Of a DNA stretch of 64,000 bases, positions 17,578-25,922 are shown one piece after another. The notes below the pieces were generated by a model. That model saw only the letters and a program-made list of their open reading frames with translations. It was not told where the DNA came from and made no database searches. Source of the stretch: Mesorhizobium sp. B2-4-3 (GTDB lineage Bacteria > Pseudomonadota > Alphaproteobacteria > Rhizobiales > Rhizobiaceae); assembly GCF_006442815.1 (NCBI RefSeq), contig NZ_VFVL01000017.1:58755-122754 (forward strand). The letters are read 5' to 3'. Made by a program: the position numbers and the translations under genes. Within the stretch, counting starts at the first letter, position 1. Each line of letters begins with the position of its first letter.

Positions 17578-18456
17578 ATGACACTGGCGGCGGCGGCGCA
17601 GACCGCGACTTGGACCTATGTGGACGGCGACTGGTACGAGGGCAACGTCGCCATTCTCGGACCGCGCAGCCACGCCATGTGGCTGGGCACCAGCGTCTTC
17701 GACGGCGGCCGCTGGTTCGAAGGCGTGGCGCCCGATCTCGAGCTTCATTCCGCCCGCGTCAACGCCTCGGCGACGGCGCTTGGCCTGAAACCCTCCATGA
17801 CCGCCGAGGAGATCGTCGGCCTGACCTGGGATGGGCTGAAGAAATTCGACGGCAAGACGGCGGTCTATATCAGGCCGATGTATTGGGCCGAGCATGGCGG
17901 CTATATGGGCGTGCCGGCCGATCCGGCCTCGACCCGCTTCTGTCTTTGCCTCTACGAATCGCCGATGATTCCGCCGTCCGGCTTTTCGGTCGGCGTCTCG
18001 CCGTTCCGGCGCCCGACCATCGAGACCATGCCGACCAACGCCAAGGCCGGCTGCCTTTACCCCAACAACGGTCGCGCCATCCTGGAGGCCAAGAACCGCG
18101 GCTTCGACAATGCGCTGGTGCTCGACATGCTGGGCAATGTCGCCGAGACCGGAACCTCCAACATCTTCCTGGTCAAGGACGGCCACGTGATGACGCCGGC
18201 CCCGAACGGCACGTTCCTCTCCGGCATCACCCGCTCGCGCACCATCAACCTGCTCGGCGACTACGGTTTCAGGACCACCGAAAAGACGCTGTCGGTTCGC
18301 GATTTCCTTGAGGCCGACGAGATCTTCTCGACCGGCAACCACTCGAAAGTGGTGCCCGTCACCCGCATCGAAAACCGCGATCTGCAGCCCGGACCGGTGG
18401 CCAAGAAGGCGCGCGAGCTCTATTGGGAATGGGCGCATTCGACGTCCGCCGCCTGA
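17578..18456 (+). CDS. ilvE: Branched-chain amino acid aminotransferase (class IV)
   Basis: 292 residues, PLP fold type IV. It transfers the amino group between glutamate and the keto acids of Leu, Ile and Val. Visible signatures are MWLGTSVFDGGRWFEG near the N terminus, TNAKAGCLYPNN (containing the Schiff-base lysine region) and the class IV block DMLGNVAETGTSNIFLV. The frame is open upstream, but ATG 17578 gives the expected length and start. Several rhizobial genomes carry this as a second, short-type IlvE, so D-amino acid or other class IV specificity cannot be excluded. Confidence 0.88.
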   Translation: MTLAAAAQTATWTYVDGDWYEGNVAILGPRSHAMWLGTSVFDGGRWFEGVAPDLELHSARVNASATALGLKPSMTAEEIVGLTWDGLKKFDGKTAVYIRPMYWAEHGGYMGVPADPASTRFCLCLYESPMIPPSGFSVGVSPFRRPTIETMPTNAKAGCLYPNNGRAILEAKNRGFDNALVLDMLGNVAETGTSNIFLVKDGHVMTPAPNGTFLSGITRSRTINLLGDYGFRTTEKTLSVRDFLEADEIFSTGNHSKVVPVTRIENRDLQPGPVAKKARELYWEWAHSTSAA

Positions 18457-18469
18457 GCCGCCGGAGCGT

Positions 18470-18564
18470 TTCACCGCTTCACGCAAACGGCGAACAGCTC
18501 CGCCTCGTTATTTTTGCGCAATTCCGGGCGGAAAACCGTTTCGCACTTTTCCCGGAATTGCTCT
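18470..18564 (-). repeat. Composite hairpin repeat, copy 1 (AAAAGTG...CGGTTTT core)
   Basis: Read on the minus strand it begins AGAGCAATTCCGGG, has the 19-nt core at 18532-18550 and closes with CCCGGAATTGC, giving an 11-bp outer stem. It is followed by a second module ending in a GCGGTGAAACGCTC-like hairpin half at 18470-18485. It lies between ilvE and sodB. Confidence 0.85.
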
Positions 18565-18666
18565 AAAAAGTCGCTCGGCGCTCCATTCCGGAGTTGCCCC
18601 GATCCATTCCAGACCTATCTTAGCCCGGTAGTATCACCGGACTTTTTCCTCGAGGGAGTACCATCC

Positions 18667-19269
18667 ATGGCTTTTGAGTTGCCCGCTTTGCCTTACGACT
18701 ACGAGGCCCTGCAGCCTTACATGTCGAAGGAGACGCTGGAGTATCACCACGACAAGCACCACAAGGCCTATGTCGACAACGGCAACAAGCTGGCGGCCGA
18801 GGCCGGAATGGGCGACCTGTCGGTCGAGGAGGTCGTGAAGCAGTCCTTCGGCAAGAATGCCGGGCTCTTCAACAACGCGGCCCAGCATTACAACCACATC
18901 CATTTCTGGAAGTGGATGAAGAAGGGCGGCGGCGGCAATAAGCTGCCGAGCGCGCTGCAGAAGGCGGTCGACAGCGATCTCGGCGGCTACGACAAGTTCA
19001 AGGCCGATTTCATCGCCGCCGGCACCACCCAGTTCGGCTCCGGCTGGGCCTGGGTTTCGGTCAAGAACGGCAAGCTGGAAATCTCCAAGACCCCGAACGG
19101 CGAGAACCCGCTGGTCCATGGCGGCTCGCCGATCCTCGGCGTCGACGTGTGGGAGCACTCCTACTACATCGACTACCGCAACGCGCGGCCGAAATACCTC
19201 GAAGCCTTCGTCGACAGCCTGATCAACTGGGACCACGTCCTGGAGATGTACGAGAAAGCCAAAGGTTGA
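18667..19269 (+). CDS. sodB: Superoxide dismutase, iron type
   Basis: 200 residues. It converts superoxide to hydrogen peroxide and oxygen; no signal peptide is present, so it is cytosolic. The metal ligands are visible: His27 in LEYHHDKHHKAYV, His74 in FNNAAQHYNHIHFW, and the Asp and His of DVWEHSYYIDYRNARPKYL. The Gln73 of NNAAQ sits where Fe-type enzymes keep the active-site Gln, so Fe or cambialistic use is more likely than strict Mn. GGGAG lies nine bases before the ATG. A strong terminator follows, so it is monocistronic. Confidence 0.97.
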   Translation: MAFELPALPYDYEALQPYMSKETLEYHHDKHHKAYVDNGNKLAAEAGMGDLSVEEVVKQSFGKNAGLFNNAAQHYNHIHFWKWMKKGGGGNKLPSALQKAVDSDLGGYDKFKADFIAAGTTQFGSGWAWVSVKNGKLEISKTPNGENPLVHGGSPILGVDVWEHSYYIDYRNARPKYLEAFVDSLINWDHVLEMYEKAKG

Positions 19270-19280
19270 GCGATTTTGAA

Positions 19281-19313
19281 GAAAAGCCCCGGCACGCCGG
19301 GGCTTTTCTTTTT
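19281..19313 (+). terminator. Rho-independent terminator of sodB
   Basis: A perfect 12-bp stem (GAAAAGCCCCGG 19281-19292 with CCGGGGCTTTTC 19297-19308), a four-base loop and a following T-run. It starts 12 bases after the sodB stop. Confidence 0.95.
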
Positions 19314-19382
19314 CGGCAGGACAAGCCCGGCAAAATCGTCACGGCGAAGGGAATAATCCCGCCGCGGCGCCCGTTAGCGTTC

Positions 19383-19472
19383 AGAGCAATTCCAGGAGAA
19401 GTGTGGAACGGTTTTCCGTCCGGAATTGCCCCAACCAGGAGATAGAGCATTTCACCGTGAACGGTGAAATGC
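19383..19472 (+). repeat. Composite hairpin repeat, copy 2
   Basis: The first module, AGAGCAATTCC ... GGAATTGC, has its 19-nt core at 19397-19415. The second module is a perfect 11-bp hairpin, GCATTTCACCG 19447-19457 with CGGTGAAATGC 19462-19472. Same order and spacing as copies 1 and 6. Confidence 0.85.
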
Positions 19473-19513
19473 CTCAGTCGCGTACCCTCTTCCTTCACCG
19501 TGGAGCCAATTGA

Positions 19514-19951
19514 ATGAGAAAGCTTGTCATCGCCATCTCCTTGCTCGCCTTCGCCGGTTCGGCCGCTTATGCCGATCCGATCAAGGATCGCCAGGCCCTG
19601 ATGAAGGAGCGCGGCAAGCTCGCCGGGCAGATCTCGAAGGTCGTCAAGGGCGAGGAGCCTTTTGACGCCGCCGCGGTGCTGACGGCATTGCAGGCCCTGG
19701 AGGCCAATGCCGAGAAGTTCGACGCCGACAAGCTGTTCCCGGCCGGCTCCGACAAGGGCGACACCACGGCCGCGCCGAAGATCTGGGAAGACATGGCGGG
19801 CTTCAAGGCGACCGGAGACAAGTTCCTGGCCGACGCCAAGGCCGCGGTCGCTTCCCCGCCGTCCGATGTCGACGCGCTGAAGGCGCAACTCAACACGCTG
19901 GGCGGCGATTGCGGCACCTGCCACCAGACCTACCGGATCAAGAAGAGCTGA
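19514..19951 (+). CDS. Cytochrome c' (class II cytochrome c)
   Basis: 145 residues with a signal peptide (LVIAISLLAFAGSAAYA). The mature protein is helical, and its single heme site CGTCHQTYR is at residues 133-137, right at the C terminus; this is the class II four-helix-bundle arrangement. Cytochromes c' are periplasmic and bind NO and CO; an electron-carrier role (cytochrome c-556-like) is also possible, and the sixth ligand that would decide it is not clear by eye. It lies eight bases before a diheme cytochrome gene, so the two form an operon and probably share electrons. Confidence 0.9.
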   Translation: MRKLVIAISLLAFAGSAAYADPIKDRQALMKERGKLAGQISKVVKGEEPFDAAAVLTALQALEANAEKFDADKLFPAGSDKGDTTAAPKIWEDMAGFKATGDKFLADAKAAVASPPSDVDALKAQLNTLGGDCGTCHQTYRIKKS

Positions 19952-19959
19952 TCGCCTAA

Positions 19960-20907
19960 ATGGCCTGGCTGAAGAAGCTTGTCGGCGCCTTCATCGTGCT
20001 AGGCGGCGCCGCGGCTGCCGCCGGCTGGGTCCTGTCGGCGCCGGCCAGGCTTGACGCCGCGACCATCGCCGAACTCGGCCCCGGCGACGCCGCCAAGGGC
20101 AAGCGCATCTTCTACGCGGGGGGGTGCACCTCCTGCCACGCCAAGCCTGGCGCCCAGGGCGACGCCCGCCTCGAGCTCGTCGGCGGTCTGGAACTCAAGA
20201 CGCCGTTCGGTACCTTCGTGCCGCCCAACATCTCGCAGGACCGGAAGGATGGCATCGGCGCCTGGAGCGAGGAGGACTTCGCCAACGCCATGCTGAAGGG
20301 CGTCTCGCCCTCGGGCGAGCATTTCTACCCGGCCTTTCCCTATGCCTCCTACGCGCGCATGAAGCCGGCCGACATCGCCGACCTCTACGCCTTCATGAAG
20401 ACGCTGCCGGCGGTTGCCGGCAAGGCGCCGGACCACAAGCTTTCCTTCCCCTTCACCGTCCGTCGCGGCATTGGCCTCTGGAAGCTTGTCTATCTCAGCC
20501 CCGAGCCGGTGATCGTGCTGCCAGAGGGCGCGCCGGACAAAGTTCTCGCCGGCCGCTACCTGGTCGAGGGACCTGGCCATTGCGGCGAATGCCACACGCC
20601 GCGCGATTTCGCCGGCGGCATCAGGAAAGGCGAGTGGCTGGCCGGCGCCGTGGCGGCCGAAGGCTCGGGCGTCGTGCCCAATATCACCCCTGACGGGAAG
20701 AGCATCAAGGACTGGTCCGAAGCCGACATCGCCAACTACCTCGAGACCGGTTTTACACCCGAGTTCGATTCCGTCGGCGGCGCCATGGTCGATGTGCAGC
20801 GCAACATGACGCAACTGACCGCCGACGACCGCGCTGCGATCGCCGCCTACCTCAAGGCCGTCCCGCCGCACCCGAACGGCTATCCGGCGCGCAAGCCGGC
20901 GAGTTGA
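19960..20907 (+). CDS. Diheme c-type cytochrome, membrane-anchored
   Basis: 315 residues. An uncleaved or signal-anchor helix (VGAFIVLGGAAAAAGWVLSA) is followed by two cytochrome c domains: CTSCH near residue 56 and CGECH near residue 208. Probable distal Met ligands lie further on in each domain. The layout resembles cytochrome subunits of periplasmic alcohol, gluconate or fructose dehydrogenases, minus their third heme. No dehydrogenase gene is adjacent, so it is more likely a carrier working with the preceding cytochrome c'. It is convergent with the LON-domain gene. Confidence 0.9.
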   Translation: MAWLKKLVGAFIVLGGAAAAAGWVLSAPARLDAATIAELGPGDAAKGKRIFYAGGCTSCHAKPGAQGDARLELVGGLELKTPFGTFVPPNISQDRKDGIGAWSEEDFANAMLKGVSPSGEHFYPAFPYASYARMKPADIADLYAFMKTLPAVAGKAPDHKLSFPFTVRRGIGLWKLVYLSPEPVIVLPEGAPDKVLAGRYLVEGPGHCGECHTPRDFAGGIRKGEWLAGAVAAEGSGVVPNITPDGKSIKDWSEADIANYLETGFTPEFDSVGGAMVDVQRNMTQLTADDRAAIAAYLKAVPPHPNGYPARKPAS

Positions 20908-20918
20908 GGACACCCGGC

Positions 20919-21728
20919 TTATTGCCCGGGCTGGGCGGTATTTATCAGATCGAGCACCTTTTCCAACCGTGCCACGACATCGCTGGTTTCCAGGATCTGC
21001 TGCTTCTCATCAATGCCTATCGACAGCAATTGGGCGACTGAATCCGCCAACAGGCCGGGATTTTCGGTGGAAGGAAGGCCGAAGCGGACTCGCTGACGCA
21101 CTGGCAGTGGGGAAAGGTCGATGTTGGCGTGGATTCGGTATGCCTCAAGAACCGTGTGGGAAAGTGAGGTAGCTTCTTCCGACTGGCTACACTGCTCTTC
21201 AATCGGCTCTATCTCGGCAGCCAGGAATTCGCCGTCGATCAGGCGTGTGATGGCTGTGCGTTGAAGGCCGGACACGGTGACCTTGAGAACGCCATCCATT
21301 TGTGTCTGGCTATTTATCACGCTCGCCGTAACGCCTATCGGATAGAGAGATTGAGTGCCGGGGTCGTCTTCGGCGCCATGCCTCTGGGCGACTACCATAA
21401 CCCGACGATCGCCGGCCATGGCGCGTTCAACGGCGCGCCGGGTTTTGTCGCGCGCCACGAAGACCGGCGCGACCGTTTGCGGGAACAGCACAAAATCCCG
21501 CATGGGAAAAACGGGGACTTCTGTTTGCGTAGGCCCTGAAGGGATCACACCTGGCGGCACTCCCGGCGCCATTCCCTGAATCCTTGCGGCCAGCACGTTC
21601 CAGTCGCGGAGACCAAGAATCTTGGCGATCAACTCCAGGCTGTCGCTGTGGGAAAGAGAAACGGATCTTGCGGCCAGCGCTTCGCTTAGTGTTCGCGCCA
21701 TAGCCTTGGCGTCGCGGAAATCGCGCAT
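20919..21728 (-). CDS. Glyoxalase-related N-terminal domain fused to a LON substrate-binding domain
   Basis: 269 residues. Residues 1-50 (MRDFRDAKAMARTLSEALA ... SHSDSLELIAKILGLRDWN) match the short glyoxalase-related domain found in many proteobacterial proteins. Residues about 70-265 are a Lon N-terminal domain: VPVFPMRDFVLFPQTVAPVF, RRAVERAMAGDRRVMVVAQR, and GVTASVINSQTQMDGVLKV. There is no AAA+ ATPase or Lon protease part, so it cannot degrade proteins itself; an adaptor or substrate-sequestering role is inferred. GAGGA precedes the ATG, and an inverted repeat lies 18 bases upstream. Confidence 0.85.
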   Translation of the reverse strand: MRDFRDAKAMARTLSEALAARSVSLSHSDSLELIAKILGLRDWNVLAARIQGMAPGVPPGVIPSGPTQTEVPVFPMRDFVLFPQTVAPVFVARDKTRRAVERAMAGDRRVMVVAQRHGAEDDPGTQSLYPIGVTASVINSQTQMDGVLKVTVSGLQRTAITRLIDGEFLAAEIEPIEEQCSQSEEATSLSHTVLEAYRIHANIDLSPLPVRQRVRFGLPSTENPGLLADSVAQLLSIGIDEKQQILETSDVVARLEKVLDLINTAQPGQ

Positions 21729-21746
21729 GAAATCATCCTCTGCATA

Positions 21747-21791
21747 AACGAACGGAAAGCGTCAGGGGCTTGCGTTGCTGACCCGTTCGTT
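21747..21791. promoter_or_regulatory. Inverted repeat upstream of the LON-domain gene
   Basis: AACGAACGG (21747-21755) and CCGTTCGTT (21783-21791) are perfect 9-base arms separated by 27 bases, just before the LON-domain start at 21728. It could be an operator or a leader hairpin. Confidence 0.4.
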
Positions 21792-21929
21792 CGGGCAAAG
21801 GGGAGCCGAAATTGGCTCGATACATTCACCGTACCCAGGAGGGTGCAAGCAGCAGGTTGTATCCACCGCTCGGGAAGGTGCGCCGAAGGTCTGGTGCTTG
21901 TCAATCCTGACCTCGAATTTCAGCGCTCT

Positions 21930-22319
21930 CTACGGGTGGCGATCGCCCAGAAAATCGAAGCCGTCTTCGAAGAAGTGGTTGTAGTTGCAGGTCAGTTCTT
22001 CGCCTGGCGCGATGTCGCGTAGCGCGTAGGTCTCCTCGGGCGAGGAGACGTCGCAGTTCGGGTCGTCGTCGTGGTTCATGTAGCGCGCGTCGTCAGCCTC
22101 GAAGACGATGAAGCTCGGATCGTGCCGGTCCGGATAGGAATAGCGGTCGAGATAGGATTTCACCGGGCCGATCTGGGCCTCGTAGGTGTCGACCGGGATC
22201 CGGCGGTCGAACCTTGGGTCGAGCTTCCAGACCAGCGTGCCCTTGGCGATGTGGCTCCTGGCGAAGACGCCGATGCCCTGAATGGCGGATTTGTCGAGAT
22301 ACGTGTCGACGAGCAGCAT
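21930..22319 (-). CDS. Small SET-domain protein
   Basis: 129 residues, nearly all SET domain: GIGVFARSHIAKGTLVW at the N-terminal side, FEADDARYMNHDDDPNCDVS (the RYMNHDxxPN motif that holds the cofactor and substrate lysine channel) and IAPGEELTCNYNHFF at the end. SET proteins are S-adenosylmethionine-dependent lysine methyltransferases; the target in bacteria is unknown. The missing post-SET cysteines are normal for bacterial forms. ATG 22319 has AAGGA eight bases upstream; the frame remains open further upstream but without domain similarity. The upstream neighbour on the same strand is oligopeptidase B. Confidence 0.85.
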   Translation of the reverse strand: MLLVDTYLDKSAIQGIGVFARSHIAKGTLVWKLDPRFDRRIPVDTYEAQIGPVKSYLDRYSYPDRHDPSFIVFEADDARYMNHDDDPNCDVSSPEETYALRDIAPGEELTCNYNHFFEDGFDFLGDRHP

Positions 22320-22414
22320 GAGGATCCTTGCGGGTGAATGGTCGCGGCCGGAGAAGCCATGTCGAAAAGGGCGGCACTGGGTAACGCGCGCCCTTGCCGA
22401 TTGCGAGCGGAAAA

Positions 22415-24526
22415 TCAGGCCTTGCCGGTCACTTTCAAGGCATAGGCGTAAATGTAGGCGATCTCCTCCAGCCGCGAGAAGCGACCCGACGCGCCGGCAT
22501 GGCCGGACTCCATGTTGATCTTGAACAGCACCGGGTTGCCGCCTGCCTTGCGGTCGCGCAGCCGCGCCACCCATTTCGCCGGCTCCCAATAGGTGACGCG
22601 CGGGTCGGTCAGGCCCGCCAGCGCCAGGATCGGCGGATAGTCGTGCGCCGCGACATTGTCATAGGGCGAATAGGCCGCGATCGTCCCGTAGTCGGCGGCT
22701 GAGGCGATCGGGTTGCCCCATTCCGGCCACTCCGGCGGCGTCAGCGGCAGGCTGGCGTCGAGCATGGTGGTCAGCACGTCGACGAACGGCACCTCGGCGA
22801 CGATGCCGCCGAAATCCTCCGGCGCCATGTTGGCGATCGCCCCCATCAGCATGCCGCCGGCCGAGCCGCCCTGCGCGACGATGCGGTCGTGCTTTGTATA
22901 GCGCTCGGCGACGAGATGGCGGCCGCAGGCGATGAAATCGGTGAAGGTATTCATCTTCCTTGCCCGCTTGCCGTCATCGTACCAGCCATAGCCCTTGTCC
23001 TTGCCGCCGCGCACATGCGCGATGGCATAGACGAAGCCGCGGTCGACCAGCGACAGGCAGTTGGTGTTGAAGGCGGAAGGAACGGTGATGCCGTAGGAAC
23101 CATAGCCGTAAAGCAGGCAGGGCGCCGAACCGTCCAGCGGCGTATCGCGATGATAGAGCAGCGAGATCGGCACCAGCTCGCCATCGGCGGCGGGCGCCAT
23201 CAGCCGGCGCGTGACATAGTGTTCTGGATCGTGGCCGGAAGGCACTTCCTGCGTCTTCAAGAGCACGCGCTCGCGGCTGCGCATATTGTAGTCGAACACC
23301 TGCGCCGGCGTCGTCATCGATGAATAGGTGAAGCGCATCGTCTCCGTGTCGTATTCGTAGGAGCCGGAGAGGCCGAGCGAGAAAGCTTCCTCGTCGAAGG
23401 AGATGAAATGTTCCTCGCCGCTTTCGCGCTCGCGCACGACGATGCGCGGCAGGCCATCCTTGCGCTCGAGCCTGACCATATGATGCTTGAAGCCGAGCAC
23501 CGAGAGGATCAGCCGGCCGGGCTGGTGCGGCACCAGTTCCTGCCAGTTGGCGCGCACCGGATTGTCGACCGGCGCGGTCATGATCTTGAAGTCCTTGGCG
23601 CCGTCGGCATTGGTGAGGATGAAGAAGACGTCGCCGCCTTCTTCCAGGTCGTATTGCAGGCCGGTCTCGCGCACCGCCATCAGCTTGGGCTCGGCCGATG
23701 GATCATTGGCGGGCAGCAGGCGGTATTCCGAGGTCTCATGGTCGTTGATACCGATCATGATCCAGTCATTGGCGCGCGTGCCGCCGACATCCATGAAGAA
23801 GCCCGGATCGGTCTCCTCATAGATCAACCGGTCGTTCTCCGATTTGTCGCCGAGCGCGTGGAAGAACACTTTTGACGGGCGATGATTGTCGTCGAGATGG
23901 GTGTAGAAGAAGCCGCTATCGCCGGCATTCCACACCCCGCCGCCGCCCGTGTCCGGGATCTGGTCGGCAAGTTCTTTGCCGCTCGCAAGATCGCGCACGC
24001 GCAGCGTGAAGAACTCCGAACCCTTGTCGTCGAAGGCCCACAGAAGCTTTCCGTGGTCGGCCGAATGGTCGACGCCGCCGAGCCTGAAATAGGCCTTGCC
24101 TTCGGCTTCCTTATCGCCGTCGAGCAGGATCTCCTGGGTGCCGCCGCCGCGCGGCATGCGGAAATAGCGCGGCTGCTCGCCGCCCAGCCGGAAGGAAGAG
24201 CCATAAGCATAGGGCCCGTCCTTCATGGGCACCGTCGAGTCATCCTCCTTGATGCGCCCCTTCATCTCGGCAAATAGCTTGCCGCGCAGCTCCGCGGTGC
24301 CGGCCATCAGCGCCGCCTGATAGGCGTTCTCGGCATCGAGATGGGCGCGGATGCGGCCGTCGAGGAGGGAAGGGTCCCGGAACACGGCCTGCCAGTTGTC
24401 GGCCCGCATCCAGGCATAGTCGTCGCCGCGGGTGATGCCGTGATGCGTGTCGGAAACCGGCTGTTTCTCAGGCGTCGGCGGGTTGGCGGCCGGGAAGGCG
24501 GAAGTCAAGGCGGAAGCTCTGGTCAT
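22415..24526 (-). CDS. ptrB: Oligopeptidase B (S9A prolyl oligopeptidase family)
   Basis: 703-residue cytosolic serine peptidase that cleaves peptides after Arg or Lys. The first 400 residues form the propeller (HGITRGDDYAWMRADNWQ, LLWAFDDKGSEFFTLRVRDL). The catalytic hydrolase domain has IAHVRGGKDKGYGWYDDGK, the Ser in VAQGGSAGGMLMGAIANM near residue 552, an Asp near residue 638 (GLTDPRVTYWEP) and His in NMESGHAGASGR near 674. The FXDXXXXL-type pocket and GGSAGG favour PtrB over prolyl oligopeptidase. Length is as expected; no signal peptide. Confidence 0.93.
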   Translation of the reverse strand: MTRASALTSAFPAANPPTPEKQPVSDTHHGITRGDDYAWMRADNWQAVFRDPSLLDGRIRAHLDAENAYQAALMAGTAELRGKLFAEMKGRIKEDDSTVPMKDGPYAYGSSFRLGGEQPRYFRMPRGGGTQEILLDGDKEAEGKAYFRLGGVDHSADHGKLLWAFDDKGSEFFTLRVRDLASGKELADQIPDTGGGGVWNAGDSGFFYTHLDDNHRPSKVFFHALGDKSENDRLIYEETDPGFFMDVGGTRANDWIMIGINDHETSEYRLLPANDPSAEPKLMAVRETGLQYDLEEGGDVFFILTNADGAKDFKIMTAPVDNPVRANWQELVPHQPGRLILSVLGFKHHMVRLERKDGLPRIVVRERESGEEHFISFDEEAFSLGLSGSYEYDTETMRFTYSSMTTPAQVFDYNMRSRERVLLKTQEVPSGHDPEHYVTRRLMAPAADGELVPISLLYHRDTPLDGSAPCLLYGYGSYGITVPSAFNTNCLSLVDRGFVYAIAHVRGGKDKGYGWYDDGKRARKMNTFTDFIACGRHLVAERYTKHDRIVAQGGSAGGMLMGAIANMAPEDFGGIVAEVPFVDVLTTMLDASLPLTPPEWPEWGNPIASAADYGTIAAYSPYDNVAAHDYPPILALAGLTDPRVTYWEPAKWVARLRDRKAGGNPVLFKINMESGHAGASGRFSRLEEIAYIYAYALKVTGKA

Positions 24527-24635
24527 TACGTCTCGCTGCGGAATTTGCTTGAATGACGAATGAACACGCCGCTCAGCGGCGGTTCAAGGGGCGCGGTCCA
24601 AGGTGGTCTACAGAAGCTAAGTTGAAGGGGGAAAG

Positions 24636-25004
24636 ATGAAATCCTGTGTTTCTACCGCAATGTCTGTCGCCGTCCTCGCGGCAGGTCTGGCTTTTTCCAG
24701 TCAGTCTCATGCAACCGTCTTTGCCGCCTGGCAAGTGGCGGGCGTGCCGTTCGGCGACACGCTCAATGCACGAAAGTATCCGTCCAACGCATCGCAAAAA
24801 CAGGCCGCCTATCCGAACGGCACTGTGCTGCAGATGACCGGCCGCTGCACCGGCGGCGTGAACCTGCTCGATATCGCCCGCCAGCCGCAATGGGAGCAGC
24901 GCCAGGCGATCCGCTATCGCTGGTGCGAGATATGGCACGACCCGGCGCAAAATGGCCATTTCGTCACCGGCTGGGTCTACGGCAAATATATCGCCCCTTA
25001 CTAG
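24636..25004 (+). CDS. Secreted SH3-like hypothetical protein
   Basis: 122 residues with a signal peptide ending SQSHA. The mature part reads WQVAGVPFGDTLNARKYPS, GTVLQMTGRCTGGVNL and RYRWCEIWHDPAQNGHFVTG followed by WVYGKYIAPY. The LNAR/KYP opening and the WV.GKYI ending are those of bacterial SH3 (SH3b) folds that bind peptidoglycan. One Cys pair is present. Divergent from ptrB, with GGGGGAAAG just before the ATG. No partner gene is visible. Confidence 0.75.
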   Translation: MKSCVSTAMSVAVLAAGLAFSSQSHATVFAAWQVAGVPFGDTLNARKYPSNASQKQAAYPNGTVLQMTGRCTGGVNLLDIARQPQWEQRQAIRYRWCEIWHDPAQNGHFVTGWVYGKYIAPY

Positions 25005-25416
25005 GGATATCGTTCACCCAGGATCCGGATCGGCAGGGCGGCGTCCTTGCGCTTTGTTGCGCCGCAGGATTCATCGCGCCGGCGCGACAGGCATCCAAGC
25101 ATTGGCCAAGCATTGAGCGCCGTGTCGAGCGGCGATCGGATGTCTAACATACGGATGACGTAACGTCACGGTATGCTGGTCTGGCCAGAAAAATCTCGCG
25201 AAGTTACACGGTGCACGAATTTTTGAAGCTGAATCAGCAATATTTGATGAATATCGGCGAATATAAGTCAATATGCGAATTGACTTACTTGCAATGCGGC
25301 GCCATTAAGATAAGGCGATGCGAATCGCAGGCTTTCCTGCACGAAATTCGCGCGATGCCCGATCCCACAAAAAGGGCGCAGTTTTAGAAACAAACTCTCG
25401 TTGGGGCCTTAGCACT
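25005..25416. promoter_or_regulatory. AT-rich leader/promoter of mucR with inverted repeat
   Basis: 412 bases with no gene. The right half, from about 25180, is AT-rich. A perfect 8-base inverted repeat, AAGTCAAT (25265-25272) and ATTGACTT (25279-25286), is separated by six bases and lies 130 bases before the mucR ATG. Ros/MucR proteins repress their own genes by binding AT-rich sites with T-A steps, so autoregulation here is plausible. Nothing else was recognised. Confidence 0.45.
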
Positions 25417-25842
25417 ATGGAAATCGTCGAAACACCTTCGAAAAATGGTGATGCACTGATCGAGCTGACCGCCGATGTGGTCGCCGCCTATGTCAGCAAC
25501 AACCCGGTTCCGGTTGGGGAACTGCCGAACCTTATCGCCGACGTCCACGCCGCGCTGGGCCGCGTCGGTGGCTCGCCGGAGCAGCCGTCGGCCGAGAAGC
25601 AGAAGCCGGCCGTCAATCCGAAGCGCTCCGTCCATGACGACTACATCGTCTGTCTCGAGGACGGCAAGAAGTTCAAGTCGCTGAAGCGGCACCTGATGAC
25701 CCACTACAATCTCACGCCGGAAGAGTACCGTGAGAAGTGGGGCCTGGATGCCAACTATCCGATGGTCGCCCCCAATTACGCGGCCGCCCGCTCGCAGCTC
25801 GCCAAGAAGATGGGTCTGGGCCGCAAGCGCAAGGGCCGGTGA
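25417..25842 (+). CDS. mucR: MucR/Ros-family transcriptional regulator
   Basis: 141 residues from ATG 25417, which fits the family; upstream frame extension lacks similarity. An oligomerising N-terminal half ([35 protein letters not shown]) precedes the single prokaryotic zinc-finger domain, [19 protein letters not shown] and [20 protein letters not shown], then [20 protein letters not shown]. Relative to Ros, Cys79 and His92 are kept but position 82 is Asp and position 97 Tyr, as in other MucR/Ml proteins where metal binding is altered or dispensable. These H-NS-like regulators control exopolysaccharide, motility and surface genes in rhizobia and virulence in Brucella. A terminator follows. 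Confidence 0.95.
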   Translation: MEIVETPSKNGDALIELTADVVAAYVSNNPVPVGELPNLIADVHAALGRVGGSPEQPSAEKQKPAVNPKRSVHDDYIVCLEDGKKFKSLKRHLMTHYNLTPEEYREKWGLDANYPMVAPNYAAARSQLAKKMGLGRKRKGR

Positions 25843-25868
25843 TAGGTCTCAGCTCGTCAAGCAGTTCG

Positions 25869-25900
25869 ACGGCGCCCTTGCGGCGCCGTTTTGCTTTCTT
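25869..25900 (+). terminator. Rho-independent terminator of mucR
   Basis: A perfect 8-bp stem, ACGGCGCC 25869-25876 with GGCGCCGT 25882-25889, a five-base loop and a T-rich tail (TTTGCTTTC). It begins 27 bases after the mucR stop. Confidence 0.85.
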
Positions 25901-25922
25901 GATGGGAGCGATATGGGCCGGA

